From the NCBI RefSeq assembly GCF_010015585.1, contig NW_022985088.1:64678-128677 (forward strand): 64,000 bases of DNA, in the 5' to 3' direction. A program made the position numbers and the translations under genes. The notes under the pieces are model-generated. The model was not told where the DNA came from, ran no database searches, and saw only the letters and a list, made by a program, of their open reading frames with translations. Position 1 is the first letter of the stretch, and every line of letters starts with the position of its first letter. This stretch comes from Eremomyces bilateralis CBS 781.70 (taxonomy: Eukaryota > Ascomycota > Dothideomycetes > Eremomycetales > Eremomycetaceae). Shown piece after piece: positions 54,584-64,000 of this stretch.

Positions 54584-56183
54584 TCCATAGCAAGGCTCCT
54601 CTTAGAGACCACAGACGGTCATTGTTTGCAATCGTAAAATCGTTCTCTCTAGTTGATCTCCATGTTGCGTTGCATATGCTGTGAAACCGGCCTGCGCACT
54701 TTATTTCAACTGACAAGTGAGGCCTTTATGCCATTCGTGCGCCGAGCCGTGACTCGAGAATGTTGTAACTCCTTCATTGATTCGGCGCTTGATTGTTAAC
54801 AAATCGCGATGCCTTTACACTGTTTTTCTCCATTCGTGGCGGGAATTGGCATGATTCAACTTGGATATCAAAACGCAATCGAGTGGTGGTAGGGATGACC
54901 ACATGTCATTCCTCAGCGGCTAGAACGCCGAATGAAATGCGAGAACAGCATACCTGCAGCACAACTAACCTCTGTACAAAGGAGAATAAAAGCTGCCAGC
55001 CGGAACCTCAGATTGTATATTGATGAGCTCTCGGATCTCAGGAGAAAATGTATCCAAGGCAAGACTGAGCTTCATCGGCGACTCGATGTTCGCAAGGAAC
55101 AAAGTGAGACGATATTCGCCAATTCAATAATTTGCACGACTAACCAGCCAGTTAATGACAGATGCTTCCGACGCGAAACGCGAGCTCCTGGTCTCCACGA
55201 TATCGTGTTCCTACTCACCAAAAAGGAATCAGAGGTGTCCAGATATGCCCCGTTCTCTGCTCCTCGGATCACATTCACTGTGGCCAGGCCGATAGCTCTC
55301 CCTTGCCCTCGCGCTGTGGGAAGGCAAGAATGGTGTGGTTCGAAAATACAAAGCTCGAACTGTTCCAGTACCATAACTCTGTTTAAGAGAGACTGGATGC
55401 ACAAGATGGAACACGCGGCATACCAGACAGGAACCCCTAGACTCCGAGCAATTCTCCGTGTCAGATGACAGGCTGTTGCGCCACAGCATTTTGTAATTGG
55501 CACGTGCTGAGATGGAGCCACATCTCATCACCCGGACGTGACCCTGATTGGACTGGAACTTGAAATGAGGGGACATCCTCATTATGTAAGCATTATGTCA
55601 CGTGGCTCAGTTCTCCTCACTCTCACAGCTTTAACGTTCATCTTCCATTCCTCCTGTTTCTTCACACTGTGCCCTTATTAACAAGCGGCATCCCGACCAT
55701 ACTCCACTCCCCGACAGGCCATATTGGCCTCCGTCTTGTGTATCATACAATCACTGTAGATGGCGGCGAGATCGCCTCTCAGTGTCCGCATTCGAAGCGC
55801 CCGGATCGAGCCCTCACACGCTTCTGTGACTGAGATGGATTGGTCGGTTCACTTGCCGGCGTCAGATCCAGCGCCTACAAACAGATTGCGCGACCGTCGC
55901 CAATGAAGAGCACAGTTGTTTAACGATTTGAATTCAAACAAGCTACAGAAGAGAAGGATTGGTTATCATGGCCGTCACTCATCAATTCCCGCCGAAATTC
56001 GAACAATTTTCCCTTGTCCATGACCCTCCATTCGCCAACTCCCGTTTCAGTCCACTTCCCACTCGTCAAAATAATTGCCAAGGAAATAATCAAATCCTGG
56101 AGAAGGCCCGTTTGGCGTGAAACCCGAAATTAAGGCATCGAGCCTGATCATATCCCGTCATTTGTGTCCCTCCTCCAACCGCT
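54584..56183. other. Intergenic region of about 1.6 kb, no gene recognised
   Basis: A plus-strand open stretch at 54932-55468 has no recognised domain and no splice support, so it is not called as a gene. The right end is the 3' flank of the small conserved gene. Confidence 0.4.
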
Positions 56184-56531
56184 CTACGCATACGCCACGG
56201 GAGCCATGCCTCCGCCACGCCGTTCACGCTCAGCGAGCAGCGTCTGAATCTCGCGATCCAATTGGTAGATCAACTCCATCGACTTCTCGATTGACGCCTG
56301 GCGACTTCCCTCGCGTTGCCACCGTTCGATTCGCTCGCACTCGGTCTGGCGGCGGCGGTATTTGGTGTTGAGTTTCTCGCACACCTTGCACAAATGGTTC
56401 TCCTGGGCGGATTGATAGACCAGTTTCATCCCGCAGACTTCTCCGATGCGATATTCACGGTTGCAGTGCTGGCGAAAGTGGCCCCACTTGAAGTCGCCGC
56501 ACCCATAAACGATTTGTTCGTAGAAGCACAT
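56184..56531 (-). CDS. Short conserved Ascomycete protein (MCFYEQ family), function unknown
   Basis: One uninterrupted 115-residue frame with the ATG at 56531. The sequence begins MCFYEQIVYGCGDFKWGHFR. It has conserved cysteines in CGDFKWGHFRQHC, GEVCGMKLVYQ and HLCKVCEKLN, then a charged helix (RRRQTECERIERWQREG) and a coiled stretch (IYQLDREIQTLLAERERR). I recognise this pattern from short hypothetical proteins of filamentous fungi, but it has no assigned function. The spaced Cys/His residues could bind a metal. There is no signal peptide or membrane segment. A GTATGT lies just upstream (about 56610), so an intron in the 5' leader is possible. Confidence 0.7.
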   Translation of the reverse strand: MCFYEQIVYGCGDFKWGHFRQHCNREYRIGEVCGMKLVYQSAQENHLCKVCEKLNTKYRRRQTECERIERWQREGSRQASIEKSMELIYQLDREIQTLLAERERRGGGMAPVAYA

Positions 56532-59500
56532 GGTTTCTTGGCAACGCTATTTCGGGTACCTGCGTCAACCCCCAGAACATCACTCGTGTCACGCACTGGG
56601 CTGACATACCTTGATATTTCAGATCTTGCTTGGAGACGTTGTTGATTGGCCAATGCTCTGCAAAGCTGTCAGCGTTTCGTCATTCCATTCACCAGTTGTC
56701 TCCGTTTCGAACCTTTTCAGAACGATTGGGCACGGCAAGGGTTGTGTGTGACGAGTATGTTACAAGAGCGAATTTTGATCCTTAGGTCTTGAAGGCCAAG
56801 GTGAATAGATTGGTGAGAAGAATCGGAAGGAGCTGGACTTTGACGGAATTGAGGACTTGTTGTTTCGAATGAGTTTGGTCCTGTTCACGACGAACCGCCT
56901 CAATTTATAGACGGCCAGAGGAGTCTCCATCACCGCTTCGACAACCCACTTAGAAAGTGCCGAAGACTGTTTACTCCAATCGTCATCCTCGGACGACGTG
57001 GTGATTGAACCCCGCTTCATTCTATCCAACGATATTGCGACGATCACACGGACCATCGTCACAGGCCGTCCTGAGACCCATGGATGCCAGCTCATCACGA
57101 AGTGATGATACCTTGGGCGCTGCCGAGCTGCAGAATCACTCGGTCTATGCCAGCGGACATCAGCCATTGTGGATCGTCCGCCGGTTATTCTAGCCGTTTG
57201 AGGAGTAAAATGCCTCAATTCCTTGTCTTATCATCGACACCAAGTGGTTCAGAGCTCTCCTGAAGGTGCGAGTTTTGTTGACAATTCTATTCTATCCCTG
57301 AACCTCTCCCGTCCGTGGAGTTTCAAAGTCACGTGCTCCATCCCGCATCTCTAGACCTCCTTCTGCAATGTCCGTGCTTTTTGCATGATTGGGCTTTGTT
57401 GACAGCTCGGGTTTGTTGTGTTTCCTCAGTCAGTCCATCGTGTTCAGTTTTAGTTCTCTGTTCCAAGTCCGACGGTCGCTTTTTGGAGGCTCTGCTCCAG
57501 CCAATTGGCAAATACCAGGTCTAACGTGAGACGCTTCCTAGCTTGTCTGTGGTTCTCATGCTTCTACACATCAGTCTCTCTGCTCTTCCCTTCTCACTAA
57601 TGGATATTCCACTGGCTCGCTCATGGGGTGTCCACCGACAAGGGGCGTTACAAGGCCCTATGACAATAGGGCAGGATATCCCTCCAGTCTTTGCAGTTCA
57701 GCGCCATGCTACATACGGGCCACTTCGCATATTCTTTACCACAATCAACCTGCATTATGCAGCCGGTGCCATTCTGTCACTTTATCTCGCGTGGATATCC
57801 GACCCTTCCTTACACCATAGCTGGGCAACCATCACGATTCTGACTAGGGCGTGATGATCGACTAATGCATGGGGAGGGCCGCTGGTATCTTCACACTCAG
57901 CTGATTGAAGTCTCCGTTCATCCGGTGTCTATCCCCCGCAAGCCATTTGACGTGGGTCTGTCTAAGTCCTTGCAAGCGGGGCGAAGAAATGCCCTAGAAA
58001 CACTGGTGACATACTTCACATGGCATTGAGCACATGGTGGCGCATTTGGGCAATCACTGCCGTTGCAATCTACGCTAGAGTCCACCGGATCATACCCATC
58101 GGTCATCCGGTGACGTGGCAAACGCGGTTTGGTCAATCTATGGAGAGCTCTAGATGCCGTTTTACTAGGGCTTCTGATGCCGAGTTTGACAACGTTGACC
58201 GCATATCAATCCAACGCCATCTTTTCACCTTAGGCAGCTTCCGGGGGGCAATTTTGCCCCAGCTCATATGCGGCATCCTCGAATGCTTGAAGAGAAAGTT
58301 AAAGCCGATTAAACATTCGACAGCTATTCGACCGGAGCATTTATAGCCGAGGGAGTTTCCTAGGAAAATCACCGACTTTGGCCACTTGATTGACGTTATT
58401 GATGCCCCCATCTGTACGGCAATCTGCGCGAGGTGACGCGCACCCTGGTCCGTTGCCTTCGCCAGATTTAAGGCAACGGAGTAGTTCAATGCATTGAATC
58501 ACATTGCAAGGATGGAATGTCTGTTTAACTGGCCAATTCGACTGACAATAGACCCAAGCGTTGCAAATGAGGGGGTTGGGATAGCACAGTGGAATGTGGC
58601 AGACACCTTTCGTTCGCATTTCTATCCTCGCCTCACCCGAGCAGAGCCAAGCGTAAACAACACCATATGCAATCAAAATGACCAATAAACATCCATTGAA
58701 GTCAACTGGTGCCCGTAATTTCGATTTCGACGCGACAACATCTCATAACACGGCCCTCGCGTCCGTTCAGGGACCATCCGCCTCCCACCAGAAGATGGGA
58801 CGACGTTGATTTTGTCTTCCTGCAACCTTGCTTTGAGTAGGTGCGCTTAAAATCATGTGAATGCTCTGAGATGCTGGCAGTGCATGGCCCGGCGGTCGCG
58901 TGAATTGCCCGTACTGTGCGCAACCTTCCTTCAGTCGCCGACTGCCGAGGCGAGCTCTGGTTGGGATCTGGTTTAGCAAATAGAAGCGCGAGCTGGGACG
59001 TGAAACACTTCTGGGCCGTCCCCGGTGGGTATCGAGGGTGGACTGGTCAAGAGGACGGCCAGGGTCGGTGTTAGTCAGTGCTTTTCTCTGCGTCTGCCGT
59101 ACTGGCGGTCCAGTGAGACGATGCACCGGGCTGCTTGACATGCAGGTTACACTAGACCAATAGGACACCACACAGCCTCCTGTACGCAGCGAGGCGAGAG
59201 GCAGAGGCGCCAAGCGGTCGAGGAGGGCGGGCTCGATTGCTTTGTAAAGGTCACCTATCGCTCGTGGTTGCAGTTCTGCAAGGCGTAAAATCTGCCGGCG
59301 GATGCCGTTCTTCAAGGCTGCGAACCTGTAAGACTCGCTCTACGTTACACGACTGACAGTATGTTTGTCAACCGCTCGCTCCACATCCCACGAATATGGG
59401 AAGGCCGTCTGCCGTGGAACTTACGATGGGAGAGTCCGATGCCCTGGCTCTTGAGCTTCGTATCGGTGTAGGCGAGCGTTAGCCATTGGAGAAGAACAAA

Positions 59501-61152
59501 GGTATTAAGCTGTGGAGTCACACTTCCAGCTGCTCCGTTAGGCAGCCGAGAAGTTCTCGATTAGCAATTTATGGGTAGCTACGCTCGGAGAAATCGATAT
59601 GACGCTTTTCCTGAGTCCTCGTGCCAGTGGACTAAAGCTAGATGGCCAAATACATGTCAAAATGACAGCATAAAGTGAATATCGCACATCATAGATATGA
59701 TATTATTAAAAAGCTGGTGATATGTTTCATATCTCGAAAATTGATTTGGCAGTGCAGTCCCGCAGCGGACGGGATTTCATTAGGCTCCCCATGATAAACC
59801 CGGGCTTCCACCGTATCCACCTACCCGGGATGACATCGCTGGGAATGCCACTGGTCCCGTACCCATGGGCACCTTGACGATACTTTACCGTGGCTTAGTG
59901 GAAGAAGGAGGATTTGGGAAGCAGGAAGAACATGTAGATGCCTCTCAGTCTGTGGTCTTATTGTCTCCTTCCTATGCTGATGGACGCCTCTCCGTCGACA
60001 ACCTATCCCTGGAGTAGGTGTGAACACTGGCATTCACAGAGTAGAGAATCTCAAAGTGCCGTATAGAATCAAGGGCTTTGCCGCGTCAGATAAATCCACC
60101 GGACGGCTCTTGGATGCCGTTCCGGGCTGGATGATTGCCCCGTATAATGAAATCAACATTAGTGTCCCTGTCATAGCATGGGTGATGCATTCATCTGCAT
60201 ACCAACTACATCACACCTTCCGATCTCGCGTGTCTGTGATTCCGGAATGTTGACAAACCTGTTTGCTGTGTCCACTAGAACGCCGTTGCTTCCGGTAATT
60301 GGTAATAAGGGGGAAAGCAATTGGAAGAAGTGGATTGATTGTTCTGGAAAAAGTTGCTATGCTTGGAAGGCGGGCGGGTAATGCAGGCTGCTGGTGAAAG
60401 GCAGCTAGATAACACAGGAAACCCTTGGTCGATAGGTTCCCGGGCCAGCTTTGGCACTGAACTGACTGGATTGTTATAGCCTTATAGCTCATGCACCCCC
60501 TTGCCCCTCCTTTGATATTCCCGCTGGTCCTTATCGATAAGGACCCGGATATATCATGGCACGAGACTTCGAGTCAGAAAGGAGCAGTAACAGATATAGT
60601 GGAACTACTGCTCGGATTTAGAATAGCGATCAGATGCGTTCGGAATTCCCAGTGGGTATCCGCCAGTAGCCCACCAGGCCACCACAAGGATGTTCTCAAC
60701 GTTTTGAAGCTTGCTGGGACTGATAAAGAAAGGGCATCCATGCACCAGGGGCGAGAATTGATGGATGATACATGGCTGTACCTCTGAATGCAATGGTGTG
60801 CAATATTATTGACGTACAGTGAGAGATTTCAGCGAAAGGAGGAGAAGGGAGGTGGCCACACGTGACCTTGAGGATGGAAATATGGATGACTAAGCTACTG
60901 ACCAGTTTGCCAGTTGTGGACTCGTGGTTGAGGCTTGAGCAAAACGCGGGGCTAGATGGTGATGAACAACTCTTCTGCAATCTGGTCAACAACATATTCC
61001 CATGGTCTCTTCTTATCCCTTATTAATATCTCTGTTTAATGTTGACAATGATATCTGGGCGGATTGAGTATCTCCTTGTCCACCAGTCTCTTGTTATTGT
61101 TCCCTACAACTGTCCAACTATTCCCGCGCGGACATCTTTACGGTAGACAGCC
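56532..61152. other. Gene-free region of about 4.6 kb, possibly with decayed coding scraps
   Basis: The longest gene-poor stretch in the window. Open frames are short, on both strands, and lack motifs. At 59823-60017 an open stretch (TRDDIAGNATGPVP, LTILYRGLVEEGGFG) is followed in another frame by one at about 60018-60253 (HRVENLKVPYRIKGFAASD). Together they look like a damaged gene, but I recognise no family. No RNA gene or terminal repeat was found. Confidence 0.4.
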
Positions 61153-62436
61153 ATGGAGGATTCTAGATGGGCGACACCGAAGGCCCCGAAGGAGGATGAA
61201 AAGACACCAGCTGCTATGGAGCCTGTTCCGGCAATTGTATGTGTCTTCCCAAAGCGTGGAAGACGTGGATATAGTGGTCATTGGTAACTGACCTGCATCA
61301 GGCCGCGGATTCATCAGTAACGCCCAGCGACTCCCAGTTCAACAACGGATTTGATCCAGAAGATGAATTCGCCCAGACGCGGGGACCCGATGACTTGTTC
61401 GACGACGATTTCACCCCCATGACCGAACCGGTTATTGAAGCCCAGCCACAACCTCCACCTGAACCCTTACTACCGGAACCCGCCGAGCCTAGAAAACCCA
61501 AGGGCGCCCGAAGAGGAGGTGCAACGGGAGTAAATGGCCAAGGCAAAGGGGAAAGCCCTGCGAGCGCGGGAACACCTGATGTGGCGAAGCAAATCGCGAA
61601 TGCCACCAGAGCATCGGCAGTCAGGGGGGATCGTTCAGCGACAGGTGGCCCTAAGCGAGTATGGAACATATCCGCGCGTATTTACCAGTCCGGTGTACTA
61701 ACCAGCCATTTAGGAAAAGCTTACCGAAGAAGAACTGTCGGCAAAATTGCAAGCCATGCAGCTAAAAAACGAATCGCTGCTCGCCGCCCACGCTCGCGCC
61801 GAGGCGGACCTGGCATCATTCGAGGCGCGAGAAGCCGAGGCGGCCCGAAAACAAGTTGTCGACCGACAGAACCGACAGCAGATGATGGGGGAGCGGGAGC
61901 GAAACCGACAACGGAAACTCAAAGCGGTCGGAGGACGAGAATGGGATGCCGAGAAGAAAGAGGAAGACTTCGCCGAATCCCGTCGCGTGGCCCGAAGGGG
62001 AGCACACGGTGGTGTGGTGGGTGGGCATCCGGCCTCGGCGGCGCCGGAGGATGGCGGTGCCGAAGATGGATCAAGGTCTTATGCCTCGAGAGGTCGTGGC
62101 CAAGGGCGAGGGAGGGGGAGAGAGGGACGGGGTGGGCGAGGAGGCCGAGATGTTAGCCGCGGGGGGGAGAAATCTGTGAAGGAGAAACAGCAGGCGCCTC
62201 CAACCGCATCGGATTTCCCCGATCTCCCTGCCACCTCGAAGGACACAGAACCTGAAGTGAACCCTCCGACGAAACTAGAGTTTCCCATAAAGCCAGCTAA
62301 CGACGCGGAGAAGGTGGCAATCATCGACAAATCAAAGGCAAACGCAACCAACGATACCGACATTCTCACAACCCTGTCGCCTGCGGGGGAGAAGAAATCC
62401 TGGGCTGATCAGGTGGAGGGAACATTATCGCCGTAA
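61153..62436 (+). CDS. RGG-rich, probably RNA-binding, Ascomycete protein of unknown function
   Basis: Three exons: 61153-61236, 61302-61658 and 61714-62436, giving 387 residues. The introns are GT-AG and keep frame (GGPKR joined to EKLTEEELSAKL). The protein is largely disordered, with an acidic Pro-rich N-terminus (FDPEDEFAQTRGPDDLFDDDF). A conserved SAGTPDVAKQIANATRASAVRGDRSATGGP stretch is followed by a charged helix (LSAKLQAMQLKNESLLAAHARAEADLASFEAREAEAARK) and REWDAEKKEEDF. Next come Arg/Gly-rich boxes (GRGQGRGRGREGRGGRGGR) and a C-terminus ending SWADQVEGTLSP. RGG boxes usually bind RNA and are methylated. I do not recognise a named family. The start ATG at 61153 is supported by frame but not by homology. 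Confidence 0.7.
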
Positions 62437-62754
62437 TGGGCCTCCGCTTTGCTGGACCGCAAAAGTTTTGGATTGCCGTCTTATGAGCAGTAGTAGCATT
62501 TGGAGTAGTCACGTTGGCATTTCGTTATAGTCCACGTTACCTAGTTAATGGCATTGATACCCCAACCAAACACTCGAAGATACGAAGCGCAAGCAGGTGG
62601 CTAACGTATCATGGTATTACGAAGCCTTTTAAACTAGATTCGAAACAACTTCATGGCTTAGTGACTAGGACGTGACTTTGGAGAAAGAAGACGGCTCGAG
62701 CAAAGCTAGCTTGCTGCGGTGCCAGGCTTGGGATTCAAGCCAACTATCTCCCAT
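62437..62754. other. Convergent 3' region between the RGG gene and Miro
   Basis: About 320 bases between two converging stop codons, holding both 3' ends. No gene is seen. Confidence 0.45.
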
Positions 62755-64000
62755 CTATGAGGGACTAAAGTTCCGCCTCCAGACAATGCCAGCCGCAAGA
62801 GCGGCGCACATTACCGCACCAGCTGCAAGATAGTAATTTGTATATTCCACCGGCTCATCGTCCTTCTTTGGATACGCAGTGCCAGGGTACATAGCCGACT
62901 CAGCAAGCTAGAACGGAAGAATGTCAGTGAATTTTGGTCAGCCAGAGCTGCAGGACAGAGACTCACATTCACAAACACCTCTGCAATGCTCCCCCATTGC
63001 ACACTAACATGGACAGGCCCTTGCTGCCAGCCTTGGGCAGCAACCCACTCCTCCGGCTGCCCCCCTTCACCTCTCTGCATCGCCTTATCCCTGTCTGCCT
63101 TCAGCGCAACGAAGACGGCCGGGACCTCCTCCAGATGCTTATACTTCTCCAGCAACCCGGTGACATGTCCCCAGCTCTCGGGATCCGACCCATCGTAGCA
63201 GAAACAGAGCAGATCGCACGCCTCGAGCTTCGCCCGGTTCTCGAGGATCGCGGGCTCCAGCTCGCCTAGTTCGGAGAGGACCAGGTAGCACTGCTTGCCG
63301 CCGCGCAGCTCGACGCTGTTGACAGCGGAGCGCGGCTTGATGGTGGGATGGTAGAGCGGAGAAAACGAGCGGCCGAGGAACGCGTCGAGAAGGGAGGATT
63401 TGCCAGAGCTTGGCGCACCGATGACATAGCAGAGGAAGACGTTTCGTTCCACACGAGCCGGTGGACGAGCCCCAGCACGCCGGCGGCGAGACTTAGTCGT
63501 GCGGAGGGCGGAGAGGGTAGGGGTATTGGAAGTGGTGCTAGACGAGGAGGGTTCGAAGCCAAGGTAGGCAAGATATTCAAGAGTCGTGGTAGGCGACTCA
63601 AAGGTGGTCATGCTCCATTGCGCCAGCCACCCTTGCAAAGTAATGTACCCGTTCTCATTCCGCACCGTTTCCGACGGGAAGTCGGCTTCGGCCCATTGGC
63701 GTGGCAGGCCCGGTGTTGGCGCGAAGAGCGCGGAGAGCTCGGACGGGGACAGCCCGCCGTCGTTGTCTTTGTCGGCGCGGAGGAAGAGATCGACGAAGAA
63801 GCGGTAGCCTTCGGGGGAGAGCTCGGCGCTGGAGAACGGAGGGACGTCGAACTTGGGATGGATGAAGGAATCCCGGAGGGAGAGGCTATCGGTGTAGTTG
63901 AATTTCCGGAGAATGAGCCATATTGTTTCATGGCGACCCTTCTCAGCGAAGATCTTGTTGAGCAGGATAAATCCTGCCTCTGAGACGCCTGGCTCAGACT
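62755..64000 (-). CDS. gemA: Mitochondrial Rho GTPase Miro/Gem1 (5' part outside window)
   Basis: Two exons are visible: from beyond 64000 to 62967, and 62907-62755. The protein is a tail-anchored outer mitochondrial membrane GTPase with two GTPase domains and two EF hands. It controls mitochondrial inheritance and ER contacts. The visible part holds an EF-hand loop ([13 protein letters not shown]) and the ligand-EF helix ([14 protein letters not shown]). The second GTPase domain has P-loop GAPSSGKSS and an ALKAD base-recognition motif. The C-terminal anchor ([20 protein letters not shown]) ends RRNFSPS. The last intron (GTGAGT, TTCTAG) separates GTPase and anchor. The first GTPase domain and first EF hand lie outside the window. 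Confidence 0.93.

Noticed and set aside
54932-55468. 178-codon plus-strand open frame
   Set aside because: No domain, no conserved pattern and no intron support. It overlaps comparable open frames on the other strand.
58767-59315. 182-codon minus-strand open frame
   Set aside because: Only the first 50 residues look protein-like. I could not link it to a family or find a splice pattern.
62731-62760. Possible tRNA T-arm (GGATTCAAGCC) near the Miro 3' end
   Set aside because: No matching acceptor, D or anticodon arms could be folded around it.

Overview
The window is nuclear DNA from a filamentous ascomycete (Pezizomycotina, most probably Eurotiomycetes; the genus cannot be assigned from sequence alone). 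The evidence is short GT-AG introns of about 45-110 bases with CTGAC-like branch sites, a five-domain AROM fusion, a fungal two-domain glyoxalase I, an Abd1-type cap methyltransferase, a GPI-type X325/Bim1-like secreted protein and an HDEL-ended BiP. No prokaryotic, phage or CRISPR signal was seen. Twenty-two protein genes, one decayed surface-protein gene and one probable transposase remnant are called. Splice sites were placed by reading frame and family similarity.

Layout. 1-7 kb: the end of an X325 histidine-brace surface protein (minus), a LAMTOR2-like roadblock protein (minus) and glyoxalase I (plus). 7-16 kb: 3-phosphoglycerate dehydrogenase (minus), the PKA regulatory subunit (minus) and the SNF1/AMPK kinase (plus). 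16-30 kb: a minus-strand run of AROM, the elongation factor EAF, PEX11, alanine aminotransferase and the mRNA cap (guanine-N7) methyltransferase. 30-34 kb: proteasome subunit Rpn7 and a pfkB sugar kinase (plus). 34-47 kb: a KCH-type potassium transporter, a MYND zinc-finger protein, BiP, an Old Yellow Enzyme and a cytochrome P450, all minus. 47-61 kb is gene-poor: it holds a LAMTOR1-like lysosomal anchor, a repeat-rich adhesin-like pseudogene and a short conserved cysteine-containing protein, then about 4.6 kb with no convincing gene. 61-64 kb: an RGG-rich protein (plus) and the 3' part of the mitochondrial Rho GTPase Miro/GemA (minus, running off the window).

Functionally most of the window is housekeeping. 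The notable theme is nutrient signalling: PKA regulatory subunit, SNF1 kinase and two candidate Ragulator/EGO subunits (LAMTOR1-like and LAMTOR2-like) lie within about 46 kb. Amino-acid metabolism (serine, alanine and aromatic synthesis) is interleaved with them. No clearly new system was found. The best leads are the candidate Ragulator pair, with its unusually extended LAMTOR2-like member; a triple E-box array at 10-base spacing between pkaR and snf1; the short unnamed conserved protein at 56.2-56.5 kb; and the decayed, gene-poor 47-61 kb block.
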